Shown: positions 46,350 to 56,807, counted from the stretch's first letter. The stretch is DNA of 64,000 nt from Thalassocella blandensis (GCA_902141825.1 CABFPG010000003.1:310001-374000); one strand, 5' to 3'. The notes: generated from the letters alone by a model not told the origin. Translations and numbers: made by a program.

Positions 46350-47798
46350 TTATCGCGCCTTTTGACCTGGGCCCATAAAGTTAGTTTGCTCTACAGCACG
46401 AATTTTATCATTGTCCTGCGCCTGGACGATGACTTTTAACGGCACTTTATCCTGGTCAAATTGATCACGCGGAATAGAGACTCGAATGGGAATCGTCAGA
46501 ACTTCACCATTGGCGACAACATAGTCAGGCAAATTGCGCAGTACAAATGGATAATCGCCCTGTACTTCCACATCATATTGATGTGGGCTGTTATCCATAT
46601 TGCTGATTTTCAAGGTATACACATTTTGAATCTCACCACCGCTCAGACGATAAAGCCTCGCCCCCCGGTCACGCGCCACATCTACACTCAGAGGTGAACG
46701 CATGGCGATGGTCACAATAAATGCGGCTACCATAACAAACACAATAAAGGTATAACCAAACAGACGTGGACGTACGAAATTTGTTTTACCGGTTTGCAGT
46801 TCATCCTCCGAGGTAAATCGAATCAGGCCTCGCGGATATTCCATTTTATCCATCACCGCGTTACAGGCGTCGACACATAAACCGCAATTGATACATTCGT
46901 ATTGCAAACCATCGCGAATATCAATATCCACCGGGCACACCTGCACACACCAGGAACAATCGATACAATCGCCCACATTATCGGGCTTGCTCTCTCCCTT
47001 ACCTTTTCGTGCACCGCGCGGCTCACCGCGCTTCACATCGTAATGCACGGCCAAAGTATCCTGATCATACATTACCGACTGAAAACGCGCATAGGGGCAC
47101 ATGTACTTACATACTTGCTCACGCAACCATCCGGCATTCATATAGGTCATACCGGTGAAGAACAGCGTCCAGAAAACAGCCACGGGAGACGCATCTATTC
47201 GCAACATTCCCGCAACATCACGATGGGGAATCATCCCCAGCAACAATTCCCGGATCGGGACAAAATACCCGATAAAGGTCGCGCCCGTAATAAAAGCAAC
47301 CAGTATCCACAGCCCGTGTTTACTGCCTTTGCGCATGACTTTTTCCAGACTCCACGCTGTCTGATCGAGTTTTATTTGACGGTTTCTATCACCCTCACAA
47401 AAATGCTCGATGGAAATAAACATCAAAGTCCAGACAGTTTGTGGACAGGTAAACCCACACCACACGCGCCCCAGTAATACGGTCACCGTAAAAAGTGCGA
47501 AGGCGGCGATAATCAGCAGCCAGCCCAACAACATAAAATCCTGTGGCCAAAAGGTCAGCCACATAACATGGAATTGTCGCTCGGGCAGATCAAATAATAC
47601 TGCAGGTCGACCATCAATCACCAACCAGGGCAATAAGAGATACGCTGCGATAAGAGGAAGACCGGTATATCGACGAATAGATTGAAAAAAACCGGTGATT
47701 TTGCGGGTGTATATCTTGTCTTCTTTTTCGTAGAGGTTCACGTAACGAATTTCGGGTTGTTTTTCTTCCTGCTCGCTCATTTCGCGATGTTCGTTCAC
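46350..47798 (-). CDS. ccoG: cbb3 oxidase accessory protein CcoG
   Basis: A 482-residue membrane protein with two ferredoxin-type 4Fe-4S motifs (CIDCSWCVQVCPVDID and CINCGLCVDACNAVMD) between helices, an N-terminal helical half, and a C-terminal Ig-like domain. CcoG/RdxA reduces Cu(II) for CcoI in purple bacteria, so copper supply is its probable role. It starts 34 bases after ccoP. Confidence 0.95.
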   Translation of the reverse strand: MNEHREMSEQEEKQPEIRYVNLYEKEDKIYTRKITGFFQSIRRYTGLPLIAAYLLLPWLVIDGRPAVLFDLPERQFHVMWLTFWPQDFMLLGWLLIIAAFALFTVTVLLGRVWCGFTCPQTVWTLMFISIEHFCEGDRNRQIKLDQTAWSLEKVMRKGSKHGLWILVAFITGATFIGYFVPIRELLLGMIPHRDVAGMLRIDASPVAVFWTLFFTGMTYMNAGWLREQVCKYMCPYARFQSVMYDQDTLAVHYDVKRGEPRGARKGKGESKPDNVGDCIDCSWCVQVCPVDIDIRDGLQYECINCGLCVDACNAVMDKMEYPRGLIRFTSEDELQTGKTNFVRPRLFGYTFIVFVMVAAFIVTIAMRSPLSVDVARDRGARLYRLSGGEIQNVYTLKISNMDNSPHQYDVEVQGDYPFVLRNLPDYVVANGEVLTIPIRVSIPRDQFDQDKVPLKVIVQAQDNDKIRAVEQTNFMGPGQKAR

Positions 47799-47832
47799 GT
47801 AAATACCTCTACAAAAAATGAATGTTTAAAAC

Positions 47833-48735
47833 TTACTCGCCGTAGTCGAATGAAAGTGAATAGACGTATGCTGCCAACACATGGATTTTTTCCTGACGCA
47901 GCAGATCTTTTTGTGCCGGCATCTTATTCGCCAGACCATTGCGCACCGAGTGCGTAATGCCTTCAAGTGAACCGGAATACAACCAGGTACTATCGGTCAG
48001 ATTTGGCGCACCGACGTCTTTCGAACCTTTTCCATCGGCTCCATGACAAGCAACACAGTTCTGGGTAAACACCGCTTTACCGGCCAATGCCAGATCCGCA
48101 TCGTGCTCCTGCCCGGAGATCTGTCGAACAAAGTGAGATACTTGAGAAACTTTTTCCTCACCCAGCAATGGTCCCCAGGCTGGCATGTTGCCACCGCGGC
48201 CGTGGGTAATGGTGGTTTGAATGGTTTCAGGCGAGCCACCGTATAACCAGTCATTGTCTGTCAGATTTGGGATACCAAAATTACCGCCACCGTCTGCCCC
48301 ATGACATACAGCACAGTTGTTCGCAAAAAGACGAAGTCCCATTTTCATCGCGCTTTGGTCATGTACCAATTCTTCGATTGGCATTGCCATAAAACGCTCA
48401 TAGCTTTCTGCGTACTGCTCGCGTCCGCGATCCTGATCGGCCTTCAATTCATTGGCTGAAGTCCATCCCCAAATACCTTTGAAACTTCCTAAACCAGGGT
48501 ACAGAATTAAATAAATTGCACTGAACACCATGGTTAAAATAAATAACTTGAACCACCATAACGGCAGAGGATTGTCATACTCTTCAATGCCGTCATAAAC
48601 GTGACCCGTTGTTCTGTTTTCTGGGTCCTGATCATCTCGCACAGCAACCTTTCGGTTTGCTAACAGCACCCACAATACTAATGCCAGGCAAATCAAGGTA
48701 AGCCCGATTATCCAAACATTCCAAAATACACTCAT
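47833..48735 (-). CDS. ccoP: cbb3 cytochrome c oxidase subunit III (dihaem CcoP)
   Basis: A 300-residue subunit with two N-terminal helices and two cytochrome c domains holding CAVCH and CVACH, which pass electrons to CcoO. The opening helix pattern with EEYDNPLPLWW is a family landmark. It follows ccoQ by 15 bases. Confidence 0.97.
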   Translation of the reverse strand: MSVFWNVWIIGLTLICLALVLWVLLANRKVAVRDDQDPENRTTGHVYDGIEEYDNPLPLWWFKLFILTMVFSAIYLILYPGLGSFKGIWGWTSANELKADQDRGREQYAESYERFMAMPIEELVHDQSAMKMGLRLFANNCAVCHGADGGGNFGIPNLTDNDWLYGGSPETIQTTITHGRGGNMPAWGPLLGEEKVSQVSHFVRQISGQEHDADLALAGKAVFTQNCVACHGADGKGSKDVGAPNLTDSTWLYSGSLEGITHSVRNGLANKMPAQKDLLRQEKIHVLAAYVYSLSFDYGE

Positions 48736-48750
48736 AATATTTCCCGACCT

Positions 48751-48966
48751 TTAAGAGGAAGTCTTGTCACTTTCGGAGTCCGACTTCTCTCCTGTGTTCT
48801 GTTGTTCTTGTTGATTAACGGCGGCTTGGTTCTCATCTGCAAAGGGCAGGTTGGCCGCCTCTTCAAATCTTTTTTTGCGTCTGGGAGAAAATGCCCACCA
48901 GCAAACGCCGATAAACGCAAAAAATACGAATATGATTGATAAACCGCGTAAAGTATTAATATCCAT
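48751..48966 (-). CDS. ccoQ: cbb3 oxidase subunit CcoQ
   Basis: A 71-residue single-helix subunit (GLSIIFVFFAFIGVCWWAF) with the RRKKRFEEAANLPF family mark, then a Gln/Ser/Asp-rich tail. It stabilises the oxidase. An overlapping frame (48732-48920) is a shadow. It lies between ccoO (gap 4) and ccoP. Confidence 0.95.
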   Translation of the reverse strand: MDINTLRGLSIIFVFFAFIGVCWWAFSPRRKKRFEEAANLPFADENQAAVNQQEQQNTGEKSDSESDKTSS

Positions 48967-48970
48967 CGAT

Positions 48971-49582
48971 TTACCGTTTATGCGTTAACAACACACCCAA
49001 CTGCTGCAGATATGCGACCAGCGCATCGATTTCTGCAACGCCTTTAACGGCTTCTTCTGCTCCGGCAATATCTTCATCGGTGTAGGGCACACCGACGGCA
49101 CGCAGTGCTTTCATTTTTGCACCGGTGTATTTGCCATCGAGCTTGTTATCGAACAACCAGGGGAACGCCGGCATGTTGGATTTGGGAACGACATTGCGAG
49201 GGTTGTACAAATGCGCTTTATGCCAGTTGTCACTGTAACGCTGACCAACCCGCGCCAGATCAGGACCAGTACGCTTTGACCCCCACAAGAAAGGATGCTC
49301 ATACACCGACTCGCCAGCAACAGAGTAATGCCCATAGCGCTCTACTTCTGCACGTAACGGACGCACCATCTGGGTATGACACACACTGCACCCTTCACGA
49401 ATATAAATATCCCGGCCTTCCAGTTCCAAGGCAGGCAGTGGTTTCAAACCAGCGACAGGCTTAGTGGTTTCATCCAAATAGAGCTGCGGCACAATTTCAA
49501 CTAATCCACCGAAGCTGATCGCCACAACGACCAGCACCAGCATCAAACCAATATTTTTTTCTACTAAATCATGATTTTTCAC
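48971..49582 (-). CDS. ccoO: cbb3 cytochrome c oxidase subunit II (monohaem CcoO)
   Basis: A 203-residue subunit with one N-terminal anchor and one haem c site ([13 protein letters not shown]); [11 protein letters not shown] and [15 protein letters not shown] are typical. It takes electrons from CcoP to CcoN. Confidence 0.97.
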   Translation of the reverse strand: MKNHDLVEKNIGLMLVLVVVAISFGGLVEIVPQLYLDETTKPVAGLKPLPALELEGRDIYIREGCSVCHTQMVRPLRAEVERYGHYSVAGESVYEHPFLWGSKRTGPDLARVGQRYSDNWHKAHLYNPRNVVPKSNMPAFPWLFDNKLDGKYTGAKMKALRAVGVPYTDEDIAGAEEAVKGVAEIDALVAYLQQLGVLLTHKR

Positions 49583-49594
49583 TGTCGCGTCCCC

Positions 49595-51043
49595 TTATGC
49601 TGTCTGCGGCTCGTTTGCTGCATCAACAGCAGACTCTTCATTCGCTTCTTCAATTGTGCGGTAGGCGTTATAGGCCATCAGTACCATACCGGCTAAGAAG
49701 AATGCTCCTCCGAGGAAACGCACAAAATATCCAGGATAACTCTGTTCAACTGCGTCAATAAAACTGTAGGTTAAACTGCCGTCTTTATTGAATGCTCGCC
49801 ACATTAAGCCCTGCAGAATACCGTTGACCCACATAGAAGCGATGTACAAAACGGTACCCACTGTCGCTAACCAGAAATGCGTATTGATTAACGATACACT
49901 CCACATTTGCTTGCGATTATATAAGTTGGGAATTAAGTGGTAGACCGCACCGATGGAAATCATCGCAACCCAGCCCAGCGCACCGGAATGCACGTGACCG
50001 ATCGTCCAGTCGGTATTATGTGACAGGGCGTTCACCGTTTTAATCGCCATCATTGGTCCCTCAAACGTGGACATTCCGTAGAAAGAAAGCGATACCACGA
50101 GGAAGCGCAATGTTGGGTCGGTACGCAACTTATCCCACGCACCGGATAAAGTCATAATCCCGTTGATCATCCCGCCCCAGGAAGGCGCTAACAGAATCAG
50201 CGACATGACCATGCCCAAAGACTGAGCCCAGTCTGGCAATGCAGAGTAATGTAAGTGGTGCGGACCTGCCCAAATGTAAATGGAGATAAGCGCCCAGAAG
50301 TGAACAATCGAAAGCTGGTAGGAATATACCGGGCGATTTGCCTGCTTGGGAACAAAGTAATACATGATGCCGAGGAAACCGGCCGTGAGGAAAAAGCCAA
50401 CCGCATTATGGCCATACCACCATTGGATCATGGCATCTGCCGCACCGCTATAGGCAGAATATGACTTGAATGCATTCACCGGCACAGCAGCGCTGTTCAC
50501 CACATGAAGAACAGCAACAGTCAGAATAAATGCACCAAAAAACCAGTTGGCCACATAAATATGGCTGGTTTTACGCTTAACGATAGTGCCAAAGAATACG
50601 ATGGCATAAGCCACCCAAACCAGGGTAATAAGAATATCTATCGGCCATTCCAGTTCAGCATATTCCTTGGAACTGGTATACCCCATAGGCAGAGTAATCG
50701 CTGCAAGAACGATAACCAGTTGCCAACCCCAGAAAGTAAAAGGAATTAAAAACCCGCCGAATAATTTTGCCTGACAGGTACGTTGCACCACATAGTAGGA
50801 GGTTGCGAACAGTGCGCAACCACCAAAGGCAAAAATCACTGCATTAGTATGCAGCGGACGTAAACGTCCAAAGTGAGAATACGGCTGGAACAAATCATTC
50901 AGTTCCGGCCAAAATAATTGCGCAGCCAGCAATACACCAACCGACATGCCAACCACACCCCATACAATGGTCATGACGGTGAATTGTCTCACCACATTGT
51001 AGTTGTAATTTGGCTGCTCTGCAGATGCCAATTCACTACCCAT
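49595..51043 (-). CDS. ccoN: cbb3 cytochrome c oxidase subunit I (CcoN)
   Basis: A 482-residue catalytic subunit with twelve helices. It carries [18 protein letters not shown] (low-spin haem His), [18 protein letters not shown] (CuB His and the Tyr crosslink region of this family) and [18 protein letters not shown]. It reduces oxygen to water with high affinity. It is the first gene of the cco operon; an FNR-like box lies about 165 bases upstream. Confidence 0.98.
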   Translation of the reverse strand: MGSELASAEQPNYNYNVVRQFTVMTIVWGVVGMSVGVLLAAQLFWPELNDLFQPYSHFGRLRPLHTNAVIFAFGGCALFATSYYVVQRTCQAKLFGGFLIPFTFWGWQLVIVLAAITLPMGYTSSKEYAELEWPIDILITLVWVAYAIVFFGTIVKRKTSHIYVANWFFGAFILTVAVLHVVNSAAVPVNAFKSYSAYSGAADAMIQWWYGHNAVGFFLTAGFLGIMYYFVPKQANRPVYSYQLSIVHFWALISIYIWAGPHHLHYSALPDWAQSLGMVMSLILLAPSWGGMINGIMTLSGAWDKLRTDPTLRFLVVSLSFYGMSTFEGPMMAIKTVNALSHNTDWTIGHVHSGALGWVAMISIGAVYHLIPNLYNRKQMWSVSLINTHFWLATVGTVLYIASMWVNGILQGLMWRAFNKDGSLTYSFIDAVEQSYPGYFVRFLGGAFFLAGMVLMAYNAYRTIEEANEESAVDAANEPQTA

Positions 51044-51207
51044 AGCATTTTCCCGTTAAGTAATTAAAAGTTAAAAAGTTGATAAATTCTTTTTTGACCT
51101 GACACTTGGCTCGACAAATACATTTACACAAAGCCAACGGAGAACGCAGCTTTTCGGCAATTCAGTGCGGATAAGATAGGGAAACGAAGTTAACGCTCGA
51201 ATAATTC

Positions 51208-51221
51208 TTGATATTGCTCAA
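51208..51221 (-). promoter_or_regulatory. FNR/Anr-like box upstream of ccoN
   Basis: TTGATATTGCTCAA fits TTGAT-N4-ATCAA in nine of ten positions. It is about 165 bases upstream of the ccoN start. cbb3 operons in Pseudomonas relatives are often Anr-controlled, so oxygen-dependent expression is plausible. Confidence 0.6.
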
Positions 51222-51734
51222 TAATTCGTACGCGCCCAAACTTATACCCGCAGTTTAGCCGAGATTATATTCACGCGATTTTTTTAAAGTTTGATTCCAG
51301 TCAAATGTCACGCCAATCAATAAGCTTCACCTAGGATTGTCGTTTTACCTAGCCGGGATTTCCCAACTAATAAATTTATAATTTAGACTGCCAGATTCGC
51401 CTTCTTTTACTGGAATGCCGAGCATCACCGTATGAGGCTGTTTGTATTACCTTTAGTCTTCTGTGCCAACTAACTAAATGTAAGGCGGCTGAAAAGCTGC
51501 CATTGTGGTTATATTCGTTTGTACAGCGTAAATCTGAAAAATCCCGCCGTACGGGCGGCGCGATTATACACAAAAAAACTTCGGTATGTTGTGGATTTTC
51601 AAAACAATTTCGATGGGAAAAGCGGGCATTAGTAAAATTGGCCTGCACGTCAACGCCACAACTGTATTACCGTGCCAGTTAAGCGCTGCCAGTGGAAAAG
51701 CATCAGATAAACGATAGAAAAAATCACTCACGTT

Positions 51735-51753
51735 AATGCAAATGCTTCTCATT
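51735..51753. promoter_or_regulatory. Possible Fur box
   Basis: AATGCAAATGCTTCTCATT resembles Fur sites (GATAATGATAATCATTATC) in the second half and in its AAT/ATT spacing. No obvious target gene begins nearby. Confidence 0.35.
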
Positions 51754-51801
51754 TTATTTACATTAACCGTCACGGTTTTATCGCTTTATGACAAGCAATA
51801 A

Positions 51802-51834
51802 AAAACGCTAATTGTCAGGGACAATTAGCGTTTT
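51802..51834 (-). terminator. Intrinsic terminator of argG
   Basis: A 14-bp stem (AAAACGCTAATTGT with ACAATTAGCGTTTT) and five-base loop, followed on the minus strand by a T-run. It lies about 52 bases past the argG stop. Confidence 0.88.
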
Positions 51835-51885
51835 CGAATTCAGTAGGCTAGCGCGAGCGCGTTAACTTACTCAACGTCGACAGAA

Positions 51886-53109
51886 TTACAACATTGTGCG
51901 ACCTTTTTGAGCGGCAATTCTCATACGCAGCGCATTCAATTTAATAAAGCCTTCAGCATCTTTCTGATTGTAAGCACCTGCATCATCTTCAAACGTCGCC
52001 ACTTTTTCATCAAACAGGCTGTTGTCAGAACGTCGACCAACCACTGTGACTGATCCCTTATACAATTTCAAACGCACATCGCCGTTAACCCAGGCCTGTG
52101 ATTCATCAATGGCTGTTTGAATCATCTTGCGCTCTGGACTCCACCAATACCCGTTGTATATGAGCTCGGCATATTTCGCCATAAAGGAATCTTTCAAGTG
52201 CGCCACTTCACGGTCCAGAGTAATTGACTCAATCGCGCGGTGAGCAGGTAATAGAATTGTTCCGCCCGGAGTTTCATAACATCCGCGAGATTTCATACCA
52301 ACGTAGCGATTTTCCACGATATCCAATCGACCAATACCGTGCGCACCCCCTAACTTGTTTAAGGTCGCCAAAAGCGTTGCTGGTGACATTTCTTCACCAT
52401 TTAACGCTACGGGGTCACCATTTTTGTAGGTCAATTCAATATACTCGGGTTTGTCCGGGGCATTTTCCGGAGAAACCGACCAGCGCCACATATCCTCTTC
52501 GGCTTCCGCCCAGGGATCTTCCAAAATACCGCCTTCATAGGAAATATGCAGCAGGTTAGCATCCATCGAGTAAGGCGATTTTTTCTTGGCCTTGGTGTAA
52601 TCCACTGGGATATTGTTCTTTTCACAATATGCCATCAGGGTTTCACGAGAGGTGAGATCCCATTCACGCCAGGGTGCAATCACTTGAATACCGGGCTTTA
52701 ATGCATAGGCGCCCAGTTCAAATCGCACCTGATCATTGCCTTTACCCGTTGCACCGTGAGAAATGGCATCTGCACCGGTTTCATTGGCAATTTCAATGAG
52801 TCGCTTGGCAATCAAAGGCCTCGCAATCGAAGTACCTAAGAGGTATTCCCCTTCGTAAATGGTATTGGCACGGAACATGGGGAACACGAAATCGCGCACA
52901 AATTCTTCGCGCAGATCGTCGATATAGATTTCTTTCACACCCAGGGCTTCAGCTTTGGCCCGCGCAGGTTCCACTTCCTCACCTTGGCCAATATCTGCCG
53001 TAAACGTCACGACTTCACACTGATAGGTTTCTTGCAACCATTTAACGATAACTGAGGTATCTAAACCGCCAGAATAGGCAAGGACGACTTTATTAATAGA
53101 CGCAGACAT
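51886..53109 (-). CDS. argG: Argininosuccinate synthase
   Basis: A 407-residue ATP-dependent ligase joining citrulline and aspartate in arginine synthesis. [14 protein letters not shown] is the ATP pyrophosphatase loop; [31 protein letters not shown] and [14 protein letters not shown] are family blocks. ATG at 53109. In Pseudomonas it is near motY-pyrC-rnt, as here after an insertion of other genes. Confidence 0.98.
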   Translation of the reverse strand: MSASINKVVLAYSGGLDTSVIVKWLQETYQCEVVTFTADIGQGEEVEPARAKAEALGVKEIYIDDLREEFVRDFVFPMFRANTIYEGEYLLGTSIARPLIAKRLIEIANETGADAISHGATGKGNDQVRFELGAYALKPGIQVIAPWREWDLTSRETLMAYCEKNNIPVDYTKAKKKSPYSMDANLLHISYEGGILEDPWAEAEEDMWRWSVSPENAPDKPEYIELTYKNGDPVALNGEEMSPATLLATLNKLGGAHGIGRLDIVENRYVGMKSRGCYETPGGTILLPAHRAIESITLDREVAHLKDSFMAKYAELIYNGYWWSPERKMIQTAIDESQAWVNGDVRLKLYKGSVTVVGRRSDNSLFDEKVATFEDDAGAYNQKDAEGFIKLNALRMRIAAQKGRTML

Positions 53110-53554
53110 TGTGGCTCCGTAGGTCTTAAATTGAGGATGTTCTTGAGGGATGCGGATTGTAGCGCTTTAAGCGAAAAATGAACAGCGCCGCCTGGCGCGT
53201 TACTGCTCAAACGTAGTGGAGAGGATGACACTGGTCAGCGTACTGTATAAAACACAGAAAATACCGAATGCGGTCCAACCCCCCTTCGCGCTCTGCGGTG
53301 GAATCATCTTCCACTTTAGCAATCAGGTCATAAATTCCACCGAGTACACAGACGGGTCGGACGAGATTGACACCCAAAACATTAAGCATCATATTTCTCA
53401 TAAATTGCGAAATTCACTATTTATCATGAAGCATGCGTACATGTACCGGTGTCAGGCCGTCATTGAGCGCCAGAGAATACTCCTATTACACTCATACTTT
53501 CGAATCAACGAATGTAGTCCTCAACGGTCGTGAGAGACAATGTCAAAACACCGG

Positions 53555-53602
53555 CAAGTTCGGGGCACACTTACTGCTCAAGTTCGGGGCACACTTACTG
53601 CT
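53555..53602. repeat. Perfect 24-bp tandem duplication
   Basis: A 24-base unit beginning CAAGTTCGGGGC and ending CTTACTGCT occurs twice without gap (53555-53578 and 53579-53602). GTGTGCCCCGAAC-type strings are common near IS200-like/REP transposase remnants. Confidence 0.85.
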
Positions 53603-54012
53603 ATTGTGCCGCAACGCTTCGATTAAGGGCTGATCTGCATCATGATTATCATTCCGACGAAATATTCGTTATTTTGCTAAGCATTTTACGTCATTAACGT
53701 TATTTTGACTGTTTAAAGTGGCCAATGAGCGCTCTACTATCATTGTCTCTGGAATGATCTCTAAAATGGCCTCTGGCATCGTTTTATACATCAGAATCAT
53801 ACTCCCCCATACCACTCCAGGGGAGCGCTGCAAACACAACACGGGGCAAGGCCATGAGAACACTTTGGGGACAAATATGCATCGGCTGGCCCCTGATCAC
53901 CAGATGATTTACCCTTTCTTTGGTGAACTATGGCAATACCACCCCGAGCTTGTCGCTGCCAACAATCGGGCAAATCAGCAATCTCAATCAACTTGTTTCA
54001 ATCGGCTTGCTT

Positions 54013-54079
54013 CAATACCTAAGTTCAACCAATTGTCCAGCTACCTTGCTTTGAACTTGGGTATTGAACTTAGGCATTG
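54013..54079. repeat. Inverted and direct repeats upstream of gcdH
   Basis: CAATACCTAAGTTCAA (54013-54028) is the reverse complement, but for one base, of both TTGAACTTGGGTATTG (54051-54066) and TTGAACTTAGGCATTG (54064-54079), which overlap at TTG. They sit 57 to 123 bases before the gcdH start, a usual operator zone. Confidence 0.7.
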
Positions 54080-54135
54080 AAAAACAAAGTGCGCTTGTTA
54101 GCGACCAACCAAATTAACACGACGAGGAAGAGTGC

Positions 54136-55320
54136 ATGACAACCAAATGGCCACGCTTTAATTGGGAAGATCCATTCAACCTGGAAGCTCAGTTGAATGA
54201 TGATGAACGCATGGTACGCAACTCTGCCCGTGAATATGCGCAGAAGAGCCTTCTACCACGTATTCAGGAAGCCTATCGAAATGAAGTCACCGATCCGGCA
54301 ATTTTTAAAGAAATGGGAGAGCTGGGTTTACTTGGTTCCACCATAGAGGGCTATGGTTGCGCCGGTGTGAACTATGTGAGTTATGGTTTGATTGCGAAGG
54401 AAATCGAAGCTGCGGATTCGTCATTCCGCTCGATGATGAGCGTACAATCCAGCCTGGTCATGTACCCCATTTACGCTTACGGCAATGAAACTCAACGCCA
54501 AAAATACTTACCAAAACTGGCAACAGGCGAATGGATTGGCTGCTTTGGCTTAACCGAACCCGATCACGGTTCCGACCCCGGCAGCATGATCACGCGCGCA
54601 AAGAAAGTCGATGGTGGCTATGTCCTAAACGGCGCAAAAATGTGGATTACCAACTCTCCCATTGCCGATGTATTTGTGGTGTGGGCAAAAACAGGGGAAG
54701 ATCATAAATCCATTCGCGGATTCATTCTTGAAAAAGGCATGCAGGGTTTAAGCACGCCCAAAATTACCGGCAAACTCAGTTTACGCGCATCCATCACCGG
54801 TGAGATCGTCTTGCAGGATGTATTTGTAGCGGAAGACAATCTGCTGCCCAATGTCGAAGGTCTCAAGGGGCCAATGGGATGTTTAAGCAATGCACGCTAT
54901 GGCATCAGTTGGGGAGCATTGGGGGCTGCAGAAACCTGCTGGCGAACTGCGCGAGAATACACGCTGAACAGGAAACAGTTTAATCGTCCATTGGCTGCGA
55001 ACCAGTTAATTCAGAAAAAACTGGCAGATATGCAAACGGAAATTTTTATTGCCTTGCAAGCATGTTTACAAGCTGGCCGATTAAAAGATGAGAACCTGTT
55101 GCCACCGGAAACTATTTCAATGATCAAACGGAATTCCTGCGGTAAATCGCTGGACATCGCCAGACAGGCGCGCGACATGCTAGGCGGCAACGGTATCTCG
55201 GATGAATACCCGGTGATGCGACATATGCTCAATCTTGAAACCGTCAATACCTACGAAGGCACACACGATATCCACGCGCTTATTTTAGGTCGAGCTATAA
55301 CGGGTATCGCAGCGTTTTAA
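54136..55320 (+). CDS. gcdH: Glutaryl-CoA dehydrogenase
   Basis: A 394-residue FAD acyl-CoA dehydrogenase that oxidises and decarboxylates glutaryl-CoA to crotonyl-CoA in lysine/tryptophan breakdown. [31 protein letters not shown] and the catalytic Glu374 in [18 protein letters not shown] are those of GcdH. It has its own promoter region with operator-like repeats. The partner CoA transferase and LysR regulator (GcdR) that often flank gcdH are absent here. Confidence 0.95.
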   Translation: MTTKWPRFNWEDPFNLEAQLNDDERMVRNSAREYAQKSLLPRIQEAYRNEVTDPAIFKEMGELGLLGSTIEGYGCAGVNYVSYGLIAKEIEAADSSFRSMMSVQSSLVMYPIYAYGNETQRQKYLPKLATGEWIGCFGLTEPDHGSDPGSMITRAKKVDGGYVLNGAKMWITNSPIADVFVVWAKTGEDHKSIRGFILEKGMQGLSTPKITGKLSLRASITGEIVLQDVFVAEDNLLPNVEGLKGPMGCLSNARYGISWGALGAAETCWRTAREYTLNRKQFNRPLAANQLIQKKLADMQTEIFIALQACLQAGRLKDENLLPPETISMIKRNSCGKSLDIARQARDMLGGNGISDEYPVMRHMLNLETVNTYEGTHDIHALILGRAITGIAAF

Positions 55321-55420
55321 CTCGTCCGTCCAATACCGGTAGTCCGCGGCAATAGTTTGCGGGCTACTAAGCATGGGCAACGCCAATAGCCATAATGGTT
55401 TGCATGACTGAGTTCTATTT

Positions 55421-55468
55421 TCACAACTACGTCCGCAGCTACACTCACAATTACACCCGCAGCTATCC
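55421..55468. repeat. 24-bp imperfect tandem duplication
   Basis: Two 24-base units (55421-55444 and 55445-55468) share TCACAA-TAC--CCGCAGCTA; about five mismatches. It lies downstream of gcdH and overlaps the end of the small membrane-protein gene. Confidence 0.7.
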
Positions 55469-55681
55469 CTCCAGCTCAACATCCACCCATTCAATATCTG
55501 CCACACCAATCGCTACAGATAAAGAGATTGTGGTGAACACAAATACAATAAAAGGCCAAGATTGCAGCGTCATCACCCACGAACCGGAAAGGCCGCTCAT
55601 AACGACAAATGGAATAAGTACCAGCCAAAGAAGAATAACTGCCAGCAACAAGAATTGATAGACCTGTGATTTTACCAACAT
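55463..55681 (-). CDS. Small two-helix membrane protein
   Basis: A 72-residue protein with two hydrophobic segments (FLLLAVILLWLVLIPFVVM and WPFIVFVFTTISLSVAIGV) and an acidic end (IEWVDVELEG). ATG at 55681 has AAGGA seven bases upstream, which supports a real gene. It is convergent with gcdH and of unknown function. Confidence 0.55.
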   Translation of the reverse strand: MLVKSQVYQFLLLAVILLWLVLIPFVVMSGLSGSWVMTLQSWPFIVFVFTTISLSVAIGVADIEWVDVELEG

Positions 55682-56076
55682 ACCTCGATCCTTAAGTTAA
55701 GTGTTGAATACACATTGACGACATATTACAGGTGCTTTCTCCTACCGTTAGCACCGAAGCAATACATTTAAACTGCTCAAGCGTCATGACATCCTGAATA
55801 TTTTCCCCTGCTGCCAGCCTGAATGGCAAAACCGAGAAACTCACCATTTAAACCCAGTGGAAAATATTCCGCTTTACCTTAAAAACTATAGCCAGAAGCG
55901 ATTCGATTTTGAAGTGAGATATTCACGATCGCCATACAAAACAGGCATAAACCTCCACTTCGAACAAAGACCTGCAACATTTCAGACCTGTAGAATATTT
56001 TCCGCGACAAACACTAAACCATACAAAAGTCATAGTAACTTTGCTATAAAGGTGAAAACTCTAACATTATCCGCAT
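55682..56076. other. Divergent spacer upstream of the fetB-like gene
   Basis: 395 bases with no gene. It includes an extended -10 promoter candidate near its right end. Confidence 0.55.
56042..56050 (+). promoter_or_regulatory. Extended -10 promoter candidate for the fetB-like gene
   Basis: TGCTATAAA (TG at 56042-56043, TATAAA at 56045-56050), 27 bases before the ATG. The -35 box is weak. It would drive the three-gene unit to 60565. Confidence 0.45.
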
Positions 56077-56796
56077 ATGACCGACCTGACCGTTCTTGAC
56101 ACCGCAATCAGCCTGGCCCCGCTCATTGCAGGCATTCTGATCTACATTTGGTACAACCTGAACTTTAAAGAACTTGCCATTGCCAGCGCCCGAATGGTGC
56201 TGCAGCTTGTCGCGATAGGATACCTGCTGACGTTTCTTTTTGAGTATGACCTGCCCATACTCGGCCTGGCGATTATGTGCGTTATGCTCGTCACCGCAGC
56301 CTTTATTTCAATTCGACCACTAAGACAAAAAAGCCGATTTTTATTGTTCGCCAGTTTACTGGCCCTGGCGCTGTCTGGTTTTTTTAATTTGGGCTGGATA
56401 TTACTTGCGGTGCTCAAACTGAGTCCATGGTATCAACCTGCCGTTGTTATTCCCCTGGCAGGCATGGTATTTTCAAATGGCATGAATGCTTTGAGTATTG
56501 GAGCTGAACGCTACGAGAAAGAACGGGAGGATGAATCATCGCACGCTGCCAAAGCGGCGTTTAATGCGGCCATGATCCCCCAAATTAACGCCTTACTCGC
56601 TGTAGGACTGGTGTCACTGCCCGGAATGATGACCGGACAAATTCTTTCCGGCACTTCACCGCTGGTGGCTGTGCGCTACCAGATTATGGTGATGAGCATG
56701 GTAGTCGGTACCTCAGCAATCGCTCTCGCTATTTATTTCCATCTCTGCGAGCGACATAACAAGTCGCCCTCTGAGCCGGACACTAAAACTCGGTAA
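56077..56796 (+). CDS. fetB: FetB-like ABC transporter permease, no ATPase partner
   Basis: A 239-residue membrane protein with about six helices of the UPF0014/FetB (YbbM) family: ARMVLQLVAIGYLL, PLAGMVFSNGMNALSIGAERYE and ALLAVGLVSLPGMMTGQILSG are family blocks. E. coli FetAB exports iron; the ATPase FetA is usually next door but is absent here. It is followed after 11 bases by the transglutaminase gene. Iron export is by analogy only. Confidence 0.8.
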   Translation: MTDLTVLDTAISLAPLIAGILIYIWYNLNFKELAIASARMVLQLVAIGYLLTFLFEYDLPILGLAIMCVMLVTAAFISIRPLRQKSRFLLFASLLALALSGFFNLGWILLAVLKLSPWYQPAVVIPLAGMVFSNGMNALSIGAERYEKEREDESSHAAKAAFNAAMIPQINALLAVGLVSLPGMMTGQILSGTSPLVAVRYQIMVMSMVVGTSAIALAIYFHLCERHNKSPSEPDTKTR

Positions 56797-56807
56797 TTGT
56801 TATTCCT

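Larger units (their letters stand above)
51044..51885. other. Spacer between cco operon and argG
   Basis: 842 bases. Contents: an FNR/Anr-like box (51208-51221), a Fur-like box (51735-51753), a minus-strand GTGTATAAT promoter-like stretch near 51570 with a CCGCC/GGCGG hairpin and T-run, and the argG terminator. Short frames (51376-51648 and 51564-51773) are not supported as genes. Confidence 0.65.
53110..54135. other. Gene-poor spacer with repeats between argG and gcdH
   Basis: 1026 bases. A perfect 24-bp tandem duplication (53555-53602), a region of transposase-like vocabulary (GGGGACA near 53875, and segments resembling decayed REP-associated transposase surroundings) and an inverted/direct repeat (54013-54079) next to gcdH. 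Open frames (53207-53401, 53718-54080) are not recognisable as proteins. Confidence 0.55.

Noticed and set aside
48732-48920. ORF overlapping ccoQ
   Set aside because: Shadow of ccoQ in another frame; the frame 48751-48966 has the membrane helix and family marks.
51376-51648. 90-codon minus-strand ORF between ccoN and argG
   Set aside because: No family resemblance and no Shine-Dalgarno; includes a promoter-like and hairpin stretch.
53207-53401. 64-codon minus-strand ORF upstream of argG
   Set aside because: Looks slightly protein-like in more than one frame but has no Shine-Dalgarno or motif, so not reported as a gene.
53718-54080. 120-codon ORF in the argG-gcdH spacer
   Set aside because: No recognisable domain; runs through the inverted repeats near gcdH. 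A transposase remnant here is possible but too decayed to support.
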